A stretch of DNA of 64,000 bases from Palsa-1400 sp036501625. GTDB taxonomy: Bacteria; Verrucomicrobiota; Verrucomicrobiia; Limisphaerales; Palsa-1400. This document shows positions 1 through 8,447 of this stretch, piece after piece. Location of the stretch: contig DASXZY010000011.1 in NCBI GenBank assembly GCA_036501625.1, positions 5,028 to 69,027 of the forward strand, written 5' to 3'. The first letter of the stretch is position 1. Every line of letters starts with the position of its first letter. The notes under the pieces are model-generated. The model had not been told where the DNA came from, searched no databases, and saw only the letters and a program-made list of their open reading frames with translations. Position numbers and translations under genes: made by a program.

Positions 1-840
1 GTCAATGAACAGGAGCACGCGTCCTTCGCTGGCCGTGATTTCCTTCAGGAACGCCTTGAGGCGCTCCTCGAATTCGCCCCGGAATTTCGCGCCCGCGATC
101 ATCGCGCCGAGGTCCAGCGCGATCACGCGCTTGTTCTTGAGGGATTCGGGCACGTCCCCGCTGTCAATGCGCCGGGCCAGCCCCTCGACAATGGCCGTTT
201 TCCCGGTGCCCGGCTCGCCGATGAGGACGGGATTGTTTTTGGTGCGGCGAGTCAATACCTGCATGACGCGCCGGATTTCCTCGTTGCGGCCGATGACCGG
301 ATCAATCTTGCCCGCGCGAGCCAGGGCGGTCAGGTCGCGCCCGTATTTTTCGAGCGCCTGAAATTTGTCTTCGGGATTGGGTTCGGTCACGCGCTGGTTG
401 CCGCGCAGATCGGCCAGGGCGCGCAGGATGTCGTCGCGCTTGAGGCCCTGCTGCTGGAAAATCGTTTTGAGGGCCGGGCCGCCCTGCTCCAACAGGCCGA
501 GGAATAGATGCTCGGCGCTGATGTATTCGTCGCGCAGCTTGCGGGCCTCGGCCTCGGCGGCGTCGAGAGTCTTTTTCAGGGCCGGGCTGGAATACAAATC
601 GGACGAGGCCTCGCCTTGGACCTTGACCTTGCGCTCAAGTTCCTGCTCGGCGGCGGCGGCCAGCGGCGCGGGCGGGATGCCCAGCTTCTGCAAGAGCGGC
701 GGGATGAGGCTCTCAGTCTGCGCGAGCAGCGCGGCCAGCAAATGCTCGGGGCCGATTTCCTGGTTGGAATGGCGGCGCGCGGCTTCCTGCGCTCCCTTGA
801 GGGCTTCCTGGGCCTTGATCGTCAGTCTTTCCGGTTCCAT
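1..840 (-). CDS. clpB: ATP-dependent chaperone ClpB, N-terminal 280 residues (cut by window edge)
   Basis: The reverse strand reads continuously in frame from ATG at 840-838 to base 1, giving 280 codons. It starts MEPERLTIKAQEAL, with the two ClpN repeats of the substrate-binding N-domain (about residues 5-145, including the pairs IGPEHLLAALL and SAEHLFLGLL). The first AAA+ domain follows, with Walker A GEPGTGKT near residue 208 and the pore-loop region AGAKFRGEFEERL near 250. It ends at LFID, just before the last Walker B acidic residue. ClpB is a cytosolic hexameric disaggregase that works with DnaK/DnaJ/GrpE. The ClpN plus GEPGTGKT architecture separates it from ClpA, which lacks this N-terminal spacing, but the middle coiled coil that would settle ClpB versus ClpC lies outside the window. 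It reads away from the OmpH gene, same strand, 54 bp downstream of it. Confidence 0.93.
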   Translation of the reverse strand, partial: MEPERLTIKAQEALKGAQEAARRHSNQEIGPEHLLAALLAQTESLIPPLLQKLGIPPAPLAAAAEQELERKVKVQGEASSDLYSSPALKKTLDAAEAEARKLRDEYISAEHLFLGLLEQGGPALKTIFQQQGLKRDDILRALADLRGNQRVTEPNPEDKFQALEKYGRDLTALARAGKIDPVIGRNEEIRRVMQVLTRRTKNNPVLIGEPGTGKTAIVEGLARRIDSGDVPESLKNKRVIALDLGAMIAGAKFRGEFEERLKAFLKEITASEGRVLLFID

Positions 841-894
841 CCGAAAAAATCGGCCCGGAAAGCCCGCCTGTCAAGCGGCGGCTATAAGCGGCGG

Positions 895-1536
895 CTATTT
901 GTGAGGAGGAACGCCTTGCAGCAAATTGGGCGCGGCCGGGTTGTTGGTGTCCAGCGACCCTGGTGGCGCGGCGGCATTAAGCTCCTTGATAATGCCGTCG
1001 GTCATATCGTCCTGGCCGTTGGTATAGAGCACGACTGGCACGAGGTTTTCGCTTTGGCCGGAAGGATCGAGCACCATGGTGTAACCGGAAGTTTTGGCAT
1101 GGGCCTCGACGACGCCCAAAATCTCTTTGACAATGTCGTCGCGGCGCTGGCGTTCCTTTTCGTGAAGGCGGGCGGCCGATTCGCGGTCGAATTTGGTGAT
1201 GTAATCCTTGTCGCTTTCCAATTCGGCGTATTTGTCGGCGGCGGCCTTTTTGCTTTTCTCGCGTTCCTCGGCGGAGAGGGATTGGTCATTGGCCTTGTCG
1301 ATGAGCTTGCGCCATTCGTCATCGTGTTTGCGGCCATTTTCGACCAATTGCGACCGTTCCTTGTCGACATCGGCGGCTTCCGATTTGAGAGCCGCGGTGG
1401 ATTGAATGGTTTTGTAATAGCCGTCGAAAGCCTTGCGGAGGTTAAAAGTGGCGATCTTTTGTTCAGCGGCGCGGCCCGGCAGGGCCAGCCCGGCGATGCC
1501 TGCGGACAAAAGACACAAACGGATGAACTTTTTCAT
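895..1536 (-). CDS. OmpH/Skp-family periplasmic chaperone-like protein
   Basis: 213 residues. A cleavable signal peptide (MKKFIRLCLLSAGIAGLALP, cleavage near the following GRAAEQ) precedes the Skp-type start 'KIATFNLRKAFDGYYKT'. Next comes a long charged helical stretch (about residues 45-135, rich in K/E/R, predicted coiled-coil arms), then a beta-strand return (GYTMVLDPSG near 150). This is the OmpH/Skp layout, a trimeric chaperone that escorts outer-membrane proteins through the periplasm. At 213 residues it is longer than enteric Skp because of a proline/asparagine-rich tail. It lies 54 bp upstream of clpB on the same strand and could be co-transcribed. Paralogues are frequent in this phylum, so orthology to skp is not claimed. 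Confidence 0.8.
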   Translation of the reverse strand: MKKFIRLCLLSAGIAGLALPGRAAEQKIATFNLRKAFDGYYKTIQSTAALKSEAADVDKERSQLVENGRKHDDEWRKLIDKANDQSLSAEEREKSKKAAADKYAELESDKDYITKFDRESAARLHEKERQRRDDIVKEILGVVEAHAKTSGYTMVLDPSGQSENLVPVVLYTNGQDDMTDGIIKELNAAAPPGSLDTNNPAAPNLLQGVPPHK

Positions 1537-1949
1537 AAATTAATATCAATTAAAAATCGCGGCGCACGCCGTTTCAAAAAACCGGCCAAGTCCGCCCACG
1601 CCGCCGATCATGCCTGAGCCGCCCGCCAGAGTCCAGCCGAAGCGGAAGGGGGCGGTGTCCTAATTTGAAATCGTTTTTGTTTTCAGGCATCCTGACACGC
1701 GGCAGCATTTCCTTAAAGATAAAGAGCGGCATCTAATTTTCCCCGCATGCTTTCACAAGGCCGGCAACTTTCCGGATGATTTTCGCGCAAGCGTCCTCGA
1801 CGCGGCGGCCCAGACTCGTGATCATGTTCTGGTTGACGCCGGTCACGCGCTCGAGCGGCTGCCTCTTCCCTTTATAACTTCAGTTGCAAATGTCACGGGA
1901 CGCAGCAAATTTGCATCATGACATCCGGTTTCCCGAAACTGCCACAGAT
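1537..1949. other. Divergent intergenic region between OmpH-like gene and PQQ-propeller gene
   Basis: About 410 bases with no credible coding sequence. Bases 1537-1555 are AT-rich directly upstream of the OmpH-like start (minus strand). The promoters for both divergent genes must lie here; TTTATAAC around 1870-1877 is the best -10-like string for the plus strand, but I see no well-spaced -35 partner. No inverted repeat or RNA gene is evident. Confidence 0.5.
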
Positions 1950-3248
1950 ATGACGCGAATCCGCATTGCCACCTCCGCTCTCAAGGCGCTCATCGGGGTG
2001 CTTTTGGGAATTCTCCCAGGCGTGCAGGCGCGAGCGGCGGATTGGCCGCAGTTTCGCGGGCCTCAGCGGGATGGGCGCTGGGATGAGACCGGCATCCTGC
2101 AATCATTTCCGCGCGCGGGGTTGAAAATTCAGTGGAGGCAGCCCGTCGGCGGCGGATGGGCCAGCCCGGTCGTGGTTGCGGGCCGGGTTTTTGTCTTTGA
2201 TGTGGAGTTGATCAAGCCCGCGGCCAAAGAGCGCCTGCATTGCTTTGACGAGAAGACAGGCAAAGTTCGCTGGGTTTACGCCTACGAAGAAAAATATGGC
2301 GATTGGACTTATGTGCCAGAGCGGGGCGCCGGCCCAACGGCCACGCCGATCGTCGAGGGCAACCGCATATATATAGTGGGCGCCAGCGGCCGCACGCATT
2401 GCCTGGACGTGAAAACAGGGGCGGTTCTTTGGGAGAAAAACATTGGCAAGGAATATCAGGTGGCGGAAATGTCGTGCCGGCCATCGCCCTTGATTGACGG
2501 GCCGTTGCTGATTGTCTTCACCGGCGCGAAACCCGGCGCGAGCGTGCTCGCTTTGGACAAAATGACGGGCAAGGAGGTTTGGAAAGCCCTCGACGATCCC
2601 GTGTCCAACAGTTCGCCGATCATCATTAACGCCAATGGCCGGCGGCAGTTGATTGTCTGGAGCGGCAGTTCCCTCTCGTCGCTCGACCCCGCCGACGGGC
2701 ACATTAATTGGCGGGAACCGATGTTCACCAGCGGCAATGACGACGCCGCCACTCCGGTTGTCCAGGGCGACCGGCTTTTGGTCAGCGGGTTGATGGTCGA
2801 TGTAAGCTCCAACGCTCCCCGCTTTTTATGGCCCCAGATTCGCGTTCCTTCAAAGCGGGTTTTGAGCAACACTTCGACCGGCCTGTTCGCAGGGGACTAT
2901 ATTTATACCGCCAAAGGCTATGGCGATCTCATTTGCCTCGACGCGGCCACCGGCGCGCAACTTTGGAGCACGAACGGCCTGACCGCTCCGAAAAACGGGG
3001 CCTGCATCAACATCACCCCGCAAGACGACGGCGTGTTTCTATTTACCGACGAAGGAAACCTGATCCATGCGCAATTGTCCCCATCGGGCTATCGGGAGAT
3101 CAGCCGCGCCCATTTGATCGATCCGACCTGGCCCTTCGCGGGACACAAATTCGTCTATGCCCCGCCCGCTTTCGCGGGCCGCCACATCTTCGCCCGCAGC
3201 GAAGCAGAGGTGGTGTGCGCCTCGCTCAAAGCCAGCCGCTCAAAATGA
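1950..3248 (+). CDS. Secreted PQQ-type beta-propeller (outer membrane protein assembly BamB-like fold)
   Basis: The ORF is open from 1884, but the ATG at 1950 is preferred because it begins a good signal peptide (MTRIRIATSALKALIGVLLG, cleavage after QARA). The mature protein starts ADWPQFRGPQRDG, the usual opening of secreted PQQ_2 propellers. Repeated blade signatures follow: GKVRWVY, GAVLWEK, GKEVWKA, GHINWRE and GAQLWS, each preceded by D-x-x-T/A-G. This is the tryptophan-docking pattern of 7-8-bladed quinoprotein-like propellers. No PQQ-dehydrogenase active-site residues or haem site are seen, so an enzymatic role is not supported; such proteins are usually periplasmic or surface scaffolds. 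It is monocistronic, 466 bp upstream of nrdJ. Confidence 0.82.
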   Translation: MTRIRIATSALKALIGVLLGILPGVQARAADWPQFRGPQRDGRWDETGILQSFPRAGLKIQWRQPVGGGWASPVVVAGRVFVFDVELIKPAAKERLHCFDEKTGKVRWVYAYEEKYGDWTYVPERGAGPTATPIVEGNRIYIVGASGRTHCLDVKTGAVLWEKNIGKEYQVAEMSCRPSPLIDGPLLIVFTGAKPGASVLALDKMTGKEVWKALDDPVSNSSPIIINANGRRQLIVWSGSSLSSLDPADGHINWREPMFTSGNDDAATPVVQGDRLLVSGLMVDVSSNAPRFLWPQIRVPSKRVLSNTSTGLFAGDYIYTAKGYGDLICLDAATGAQLWSTNGLTAPKNGACINITPQDDGVFLFTDEGNLIHAQLSPSGYREISRAHLIDPTWPFAGHKFVYAPPAFAGRHIFARSEAEVVCASLKASRSK

Positions 3249-3569
3249 CGGAAAAACTCATTTCCCTCTTTTTTATGCATTTTCTTGCTTGCGTGCATTC
3301 AGAACTGTGGCATCTTTGGCGTGTATGGCGCTTTTGGCGCTCTGTTCTTTCCCATATTCTGGGGCTTTCTTCCCCAAATGATCCTCAATTAACGATGACT
3401 TGCAGTAAATTACGGTGAATTGCGTTGGAACACGTTGTTTTCGCAAGAATACGCCCAAGTTTCCACTCCATCAGGCCGCAAAGTAATCATGCAATTTCGC
3501 CCATTTCCCCGGTGAAAAAGTTGGGAATAAAATGGCCAATAACTTTTTTTCAAAAATTGCTTGCAACCA
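3249..3569. other. Non-coding region upstream of the nrdJ control region
   Basis: About 320 bases with lower GC than the flanking genes. Short open frames on both strands have no recognisable domain and composition unlike a gene. No tRNA, repeat or strong hairpin is visible here; the structured part begins at 3570. Confidence 0.45.
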
Positions 3570-3617
3570 CCATATATGGGGCTACACTGCCTGACGACTC
3601 CCCACTAAATGGGGCTT
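3567..3617 (+). promoter_or_regulatory. Pair of NrdR-box-like sites upstream of nrdJ
   Basis: A perfect palindrome CCATATATGG lies at 3570-3579. A second, looser palindrome CCCCACTAAATGGGG lies at 3600-3614. Both end in the direct repeat ATGGGGCT (3576-3583 and 3609-3616), offset by 33 bp, about three helical turns. NrdR repressors bind paired AT-cored boxes (core ATATAT flanked by C/G) on one face of the DNA upstream of ribonucleotide reductase genes. Position, spacing and core fit, but the flanks deviate from the consensus and the nrdR gene is not in the window. Confidence 0.4.
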
Positions 3618-3657
3618 CGCGCCGCCGATTCAAAACTCGGAAGCGCCTCTGAGAGCC
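3600..3657 (+). other. Candidate structured leader element of nrdJ (nested hairpin)
   Basis: Direct reading gives a stacked helix: GGCT 3613-3616 with AGCC 3654-3657, GCGC 3619-3622 with GCGC 3643-3646, and CCGA 3625-3628 with TCGG 3637-3640, closed by the 8-nt loop TTCAAAAC. An adjacent hairpin CCCCA/TGGGG (3600-3604 with 3610-3614) shares bases 3613-3614 with it, so the two are mutually exclusive. A further GGGG at 3578-3581 could capture the same CCCC. No canonical B12 box of adenosylcobalamin riboswitches is visible. It is an RNA only if transcription starts upstream of about 3600. Confidence 0.4.
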
Positions 3658-3714
3658 TGAAATTAGTTGCTTTTTGTGGTATTGTTTTAACGTACAATTT
3701 AATAAGGATCTTCG

Positions 3715-6700
3715 ATGATGAACTCCCGTGATCAACTCGCCGCCCCCGCCCCCGCGATGTCGCGCCGCCGGGCCAATCCCGTCTCATCCTCCCGCCGTTC
3801 CCGTTTGGGCAGCCGCCCGGCGCCCGCCGCGGCCAAGTCCCTGGCCATCGAACGGATTTTCAGTGACGCCAAGGTCAAGCCCTTCGACCAGATCGAATGG
3901 GAAAAACGCACGGCCGAAATCACCGATGACGGCGGCAAGGTCATTTTCAAACAGGAAAACGTCGAAGTGCCTAAATCGTGGTCCGTCTTGGCCACGAAGG
4001 TCGTCGTCTCGAAGTATTTTTACGGAGAACAAAACACCAGCGAGCGGGAAACGTCCGTCCGCCAGTTGATTCATCGCGTTTGCCGGACCATTGCCGATTG
4101 GGGCGTGCGCGACGGCTATTTTGACCACGCCCAAGGCGAAGTCTTTTACGATGAATTGACCTGGCTGTGCGTCAACCAGCACGGGGCCTTTAATTCGCCC
4201 GTCTGGTTCAATGTCGGTTTATATCACGAGTACAAAGTCGGCAAGGATTCGGCCCGCGGGAATTGGTTCTACAACCGCCAAATCTGCCAGGCCGAGCGCG
4301 CGCGCACCCAATACGAATATCCGCAAGGCAGCGCCTGCTTCATCCAATCGGTCGATGACAACATGGAAAGCATCATGAAACTGGCCCACAGCGAGGCGAT
4401 GCTCTTCAAATACGGCTCCGGCACCGGCACCGATCTCAGCCCCATCCGTTCCAGCCGCGAGAAACTCAGCGGCGGCGGGCGCCCCAGCGGGCCGCTCTCG
4501 TTCCTGAAGGTTTACGATCAGGTGGCCAACGTCGTCAAATCCGGCGGCAAAACCCGCCGTGCCGCCAAGATGAACACCTTGCGCGACTGGCACGGGGACA
4601 TTGAGGAATTCATCGACGCCAAGCAGAAAGAGGAGAAGAAGGCATGGGCCCTGATTGAGCAGGGTTACGACGGCTCCTACAATGGCGATGCCTATGGCAG
4701 CGTCATGTATCAGAACGAAAATCTTTCCGTCCGCGTAAGCGACGAATTCATGACCGCCGCCCTTGAAGGCAAGGAATGGTGGACGCGCCGCTCGATTGAC
4801 GGCAAGCCGCTTGAAAAGAAAGACGCGGCCAAATTGCTCAATAAAATCGCCGAAGGCACATGGATTTGCGGCGACCCCGGCCTGCAATACGACGGCGCCA
4901 TCCACAAATGGCACACCTGCAAAGCGACCGAGCCGATCCACTCAACCAACCCATGTTCGGAATACGTTTTCCTCAACAACACCGCCTGCAACCTGGCCTC
5001 GCTCAACCTGATGAAATTCAAGCGCGAGGACGGGAAGTTCGACGTGGAGCGATTCAAGGCGGCCGTGCGGCTGTTCATCACGGCCCAGGAAATTATTGTT
5101 GACAATGCCAGCTACCCCACCAAGGAGATTGCCGAAAATTCTCACATTTTCCGAACCCTGGGCCTGGGCTACGCCAATCTTGGCTCGCTCATCATGAGCT
5201 ACGGCCTGCCCTACGATTCCAACGAAGGCCGCGCCCTCGCCGGGGCCGTGACCGCCATCATGACCGGCCACTCTTACGAGCAATCGGCCGCCATCTCCGA
5301 TGTCATGGGGCCGTTCAAGGGCTATCGGGACGCCCGTTGCGCCCACGTGAGCCAGCCGCTCGGCCCTGACAACGTGGACTCCATGCTCGGCGTCATTCAA
5401 CAGCATCGCGACGCGGTCGAACAGATTCATCCCAGCAGCGAATTCGCCTATCTCAAAGACGAGGCCCGCCAATGTTGGGACACCGCCCTCTCGCGCGGGA
5501 AGCAATCCGGCTATCGCAACGCCCAAGTCACCGTCTTGGCCCCGACCGGCACGATTGCCTTCCTGATGGATTGCGACACGACGGGCGTCGAGCCGGACAT
5601 CGCGCTGGTCAAATATAAACTTTTGGCCGGCGGCGGCATGCTCAAGATCGTCAATCGCGGCGTGCAGGATGCCTTGCGGCGGCTGGGTTACACGCCCCCG
5701 GAGATTGCGGCGGCGGCCGCGCACGTGGAGAAATTCGACACCATCGAAGACGTGGAGGAAAGCGGCGCGGCGGTTCGCAGCGGATTGAAAGCGGCGCATC
5801 TGCCGGTGTTCGATTGCGCGTTCAAGCCGTATCGCGGCCGGCGCAGCATCGGTTACATGGCCCATCTCAAAATGATGGGCGCCACGCAGCCATTCATCAG
5901 CGGCGCCATTTCCAAGACCGTCAATCTTCCGCACGAATGCTCGGTGGAGGACATCAAGGATGCCTACACGCAGGCGTGGAAAATGGGCCTCAAATGCGTG
6001 GCCATTTACCGCGACGGCTCGAAGCGTTCGCAACCGTTGAACACCAAGAAGACCAACGAAAGCGGCGAGAACGGCGCGCCGGTTTCGCGCGTCAAAGAAT
6101 TGGAACAGGAGATCGCCAAGCTGCGCGGGCAGGCCGGCCAGCCGTTGCGCCGCCGCCTGCCGGACACGCGCATGGCCAAGACGCACAAATTCGACGTGGC
6201 CGGGCACGAAGGCTATCTGACCGTCGGCCTGTTCGAAGACGGCCAGCCGGGCGAACTTTTTATTACCATGGCCAAGGAGGGATCAACCATTGGGGGGCTG
6301 ATGGACTGCGTCGGGACGCTGACGAGCCTGGCGCTGCAATACGGCGTTCCGCTGGAGGCCTTGATGCGCAAATTTGCCCATCAACGCTTCGAGCCTTCCG
6401 GCTTCACCAAGAATCCGGAGATTCGCAATGCCTCCTCCATCATCGATTACGTCTTCCGCTGGCTGGCCCTGCAATTCATCCCCGGCTATCGCGAGGCCAC
6501 GCTGGGCCAGCAGCGCAACCAGCCGGAATTGGCCATCCCCGGCCTGATCGAAGAGGAAAAAAAAAAGGTAAACCGTCCGGTGGCTGACCTGCCGCTTTCG
6601 GACGACACCGAGATTCTCGTTTCGCACGCGCACGCTGCCGGCCGCGGCAACGGGCATTCCGCGGGCAACGGCAAGACCGCCGCCGGCCGCGTGGTGTCAA

Positions 6701-6828
6701 CGCTCAACGACAGCGTGGCCCATTTTCAACTTGACGCGCCGACCTGCCCCAACTGCGGCCATGTCGCCGTCCGCAACGGCGCCTGTTACAAATGTCTGAA
6801 TTGCGGGGAGAGCTTGGGCTGCTCGTAA
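3715..6828 (+). CDS. nrdJ: Class II adenosylcobalamin-dependent ribonucleotide reductase
   Basis: 1037 residues; reduces ribonucleotides to deoxyribonucleotides, oxygen-independently, with B12 as radical source. There is no cluster of class I or III subunits nearby. Diagnostic motifs: QGSACFIQSV with active-site Cys near 208; NPCSE near 412-416 carrying the catalytic Cys/Glu pair; NNTACNLASLNL after it; and the phosphate-binding APTGTI near 610. After a linker comes a TSCPD domain (about 815-930: GEGSTIGGLMDCVGT-type sequence, then RWLALQFIPGY). The C-terminus is Cys-rich (C1011, C1014, C1024, C1027, C1030, C1036), combining a zinc-ribbon-like knuckle with the re-reducing cysteines. ATG at 3715 is followed at once by a second ATG (3718); AAGGA at 3704-3708 is a good ribosome site. 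The Ser/Arg/Pro-rich first 40 residues are typical of this subfamily. Upstream control elements are listed separately. Confidence 0.96.
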   Translation: MMNSRDQLAAPAPAMSRRRANPVSSSRRSRLGSRPAPAAAKSLAIERIFSDAKVKPFDQIEWEKRTAEITDDGGKVIFKQENVEVPKSWSVLATKVVVSKYFYGEQNTSERETSVRQLIHRVCRTIADWGVRDGYFDHAQGEVFYDELTWLCVNQHGAFNSPVWFNVGLYHEYKVGKDSARGNWFYNRQICQAERARTQYEYPQGSACFIQSVDDNMESIMKLAHSEAMLFKYGSGTGTDLSPIRSSREKLSGGGRPSGPLSFLKVYDQVANVVKSGGKTRRAAKMNTLRDWHGDIEEFIDAKQKEEKKAWALIEQGYDGSYNGDAYGSVMYQNENLSVRVSDEFMTAALEGKEWWTRRSIDGKPLEKKDAAKLLNKIAEGTWICGDPGLQYDGAIHKWHTCKATEPIHSTNPCSEYVFLNNTACNLASLNLMKFKREDGKFDVERFKAAVRLFITAQEIIVDNASYPTKEIAENSHIFRTLGLGYANLGSLIMSYGLPYDSNEGRALAGAVTAIMTGHSYEQSAAISDVMGPFKGYRDARCAHVSQPLGPDNVDSMLGVIQQHRDAVEQIHPSSEFAYLKDEARQCWDTALSRGKQSGYRNAQVTVLAPTGTIAFLMDCDTTGVEPDIALVKYKLLAGGGMLKIVNRGVQDALRRLGYTPPEIAAAAAHVEKFDTIEDVEESGAAVRSGLKAAHLPVFDCAFKPYRGRRSIGYMAHLKMMGATQPFISGAISKTVNLPHECSVEDIKDAYTQAWKMGLKCVAIYRDGSKRSQPLNTKKTNESGENGAPVSRVKELEQEIAKLRGQAGQPLRRRLPDTRMAKTHKFDVAGHEGYLTVGLFEDGQPGELFITMAKEGSTIGGLMDCVGTLTSLALQYGVPLEALMRKFAHQRFEPSGFTKNPEIRNASSIIDYVFRWLALQFIPGYREATLGQQRNQPELAIPGLIEEEKKKVNRPVADLPLSDDTEILVSHAHAAGRGNGHSAGNGKTAAGRVVSTLNDSVAHFQLDAPTCPNCGHVAVRNGACYKCLNCGESLGCS

Positions 6829-6836
6829 GAGCGCCG

Positions 6837-6852
6837 CCGATGGGCGCATCGG
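6837..6852 (+). other. Hairpin just after nrdJ
   Basis: CCGATG 6837-6842 pairs with CATCGG 6847-6852 around a GGCG loop, 8 bp after the nrdJ stop. An A-tract, not a T-tract, follows, so it lacks the hallmark of an intrinsic terminator on the plus strand. Confidence 0.35.
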
Positions 6853-6904
6853 AAAAAATCTCGCCAAATTGGTTTGACCGGGAGGGAGTTTTGGCATATA
6901 TGAG

Positions 6905-7900
6905 ATGGTTGAAGATATGGTGTGTCGTTGCTCTAGCTTGGTGGCGGTTTTGGCGTTGCTGACCGGGGGCATTTGTACGCTGCCATCCACGGCGGTTCGC
7001 GCGGGTGACCGCATCGAGTTTTCCTCCCCGGCCATCCCGTTGGCCATCCCCCAGCCTGAGGTGGAAACCAAGCAGCCGCCCAAACTGTATAATTCGACAC
7101 TTTCCAGCGATGGAGTTGTCAACGGCGGCGGATACCTTCCCCCGGCCCAGGTCACCTTTATGACAACCCGGAAAATGGAGAAGGATCCTTGGAATAAAAA
7201 TCCGTGGGACAAAGACCGCTGGAATACCGATCCATTCAAGGACAGGGATGAGATTTTCAACGGGGTCTTGGATCAAACCCAAAGCGAAAACCAGGCCACC
7301 AACACGCTGGCCGCATTTGGATTGCAGCGCGAAAAGGAGGCGCATTCCGACGATGCCATCCTGCTCCACAGGGATGGCTCCCTGGATGGCCAGAACGGCC
7401 AGGATGGCCAGGATGACTCGAGATTCGACCATGGAAATAAGTCCAATCAATCCGAGCGGGGCCTTTTTGGAAAGGATTCTTCCGATCAGAAGGACGACTC
7501 ATCCTTCTTCCGTTCGTTCATTCGGCCGCCGTCCGGGTCGAGCCGATTTAACGCCGGGGCGTTCGTGGCCTATGATCATGACGCCACCAGCTTGACAGGG
7601 CGCGCGGCCGATTGGCAGTTCAACCAGGCGCCGGGGGAGGGAGAAGACCCCACCCGCCTGTCGTTTGCGAACGCTTTCACCCCTCAACATCCGGAGGACA
7701 ACCGCCGCGATGCGGCAACCGCCGCTTCCAGCTACGTTCATGCCTGGGACGACGCCGCCGCCCCCCAACCCAGTGCGGCCGCCTCGGCCGCCCGAAGCCG
7801 CCTTTTTTCCGACCAGAACAACCCTTCCCGCGTGGTGGCCCCAAACCGGCCCGCCATCCTCCCGTGGGCCAAGCGGCCTGGAGACCCAAACCCATTTTAA
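6905..7900 (+). CDS. Secreted hydrophilic protein of unknown function
   Basis: 331 residues, not recognised. A signal peptide is evident (hydrophobic SSLVAVLALLTGGICTL, cleavage near AVRAGD). The mature chain is low-complexity and disordered-looking: a Trp/Lys/Asp repeat around residues 95-115 (DPWNKNPWDKDRW), an Asp/Gln/Gly run around 155-170, and many D, N, S and P residues. There are no cysteines in the mature part and no enzyme motif. The earlier ATG at 6900 is in another frame and stops after 20 codons, so 6905 is the first usable start. Coding is supported by length, by an in-frame signal peptide and by the downstream terminator-like hairpin at 7911. Confidence 0.6.
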   Translation: MVEDMVCRCSSLVAVLALLTGGICTLPSTAVRAGDRIEFSSPAIPLAIPQPEVETKQPPKLYNSTLSSDGVVNGGGYLPPAQVTFMTTRKMEKDPWNKNPWDKDRWNTDPFKDRDEIFNGVLDQTQSENQATNTLAAFGLQREKEAHSDDAILLHRDGSLDGQNGQDGQDDSRFDHGNKSNQSERGLFGKDSSDQKDDSSFFRSFIRPPSGSSRFNAGAFVAYDHDATSLTGRAADWQFNQAPGEGEDPTRLSFANAFTPQHPEDNRRDAATAASSYVHAWDDAAAPQPSAAASAARSRLFSDQNNPSRVVAPNRPAILPWAKRPGDPNPF

Positions 7901-7910
7901 CCGCGGCGCG

Positions 7911-7940
7911 CAAATGGGATAAGTTTTCCATTTGTTTTTC
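7911..7940 (+). terminator. Intrinsic terminator after the 6905 gene
   Basis: CAAATGG 7911-7917 pairs with CCATTTG 7928-7934, followed directly by TTTTTC. The hairpin begins 10 bp beyond the stop codon. The stem is AT-rich, so it may be weak. Confidence 0.5.
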
Positions 7941-8031
7941 GCCGGCAACTCTGGTTTAATGGCGGATGCCGAGTTTAAGAGGCATCGCGGGCGGGAGGGT
8001 CAACGGATTCTATGGTTCGGCGACAAAGAAT

Positions 8032-8310
8032 ATGAAAATGGATCTTACAATGGTAAAAAGCTCGACGACAACTAAGAGAAGCAAGGCCAAGAAACCGGCT
8101 CCCGTTCCATTGGCCAAAGGCCAGCTTTGGAAAATGGATGACAAACACATCGAGATCATGGAGGTTGGCAAAACCCTGACTCATTACCGGCTGTTCCAAA
8201 GCCAAAAGCGGGTTCCGATCAGCCTCGGTGGCATCGCGGCCGTGCAAGCCTATCTCAAAACCAACGGCGCCAGGCTCATCCGGAAAGCGGTCGAGGTCAA
8301 AACTGCCTGA
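8032..8310 (+). CDS. Small basic protein of unknown function
   Basis: About 92 residues from the ATG at 8032 (the frame is open from 7966, but the upstream part overlaps the probable promoter region). After a Lys/Thr/Ser-rich N-terminus (SSTTTKRSKAKKPAP) comes a compact segment: GQLWKMDDKHIEIMEVGKTL, then HYRLFQSQKRVPISLGG, ending with an alternating Lys/Val tail. The pattern resembles small single-domain proteins in which a short beta-rich 'W-x-h-D-x-x-I-E-I' unit binds a partner, but no family is assigned. Strong codon bias and a clean stop support it as a real gene. It lies between the 7911 terminator and the kinase-like gene at 8448. Confidence 0.6.
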   Translation: MKMDLTMVKSSTTTKRSKAKKPAPVPLAKGQLWKMDDKHIEIMEVGKTLTHYRLFQSQKRVPISLGGIAAVQAYLKTNGARLIRKAVEVKTA

Positions 8311-8447
8311 AGTCCGTTTCGTCCCGTTCCGCTACATGGCTTGCCAATAACTGGACACTCTCTTCGGCTTGGCATAATCGCCGTCCAGTCCGCCGCCCTG
8401 ACTTGCCATTGGCACTCTGACTGCTGCAATTCGCGCGAAGAGACGCA

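Noticed and set aside
3567..3714. Adenosylcobalamin riboswitch upstream of nrdJ
   Set aside because: I could not find the B12 box or the usual long multi-helix core; only the smaller nested hairpin is visible.
4942..6207. 421-codon open frame on the minus strand inside nrdJ
   Set aside because: Shadow of nrdJ, which has complete catalytic motifs on the other strand.
6837..6852. Intrinsic terminator after nrdJ
   Set aside because: The hairpin is real but is followed by A's, not T's, on the transcribed strand; listed only as a hairpin.
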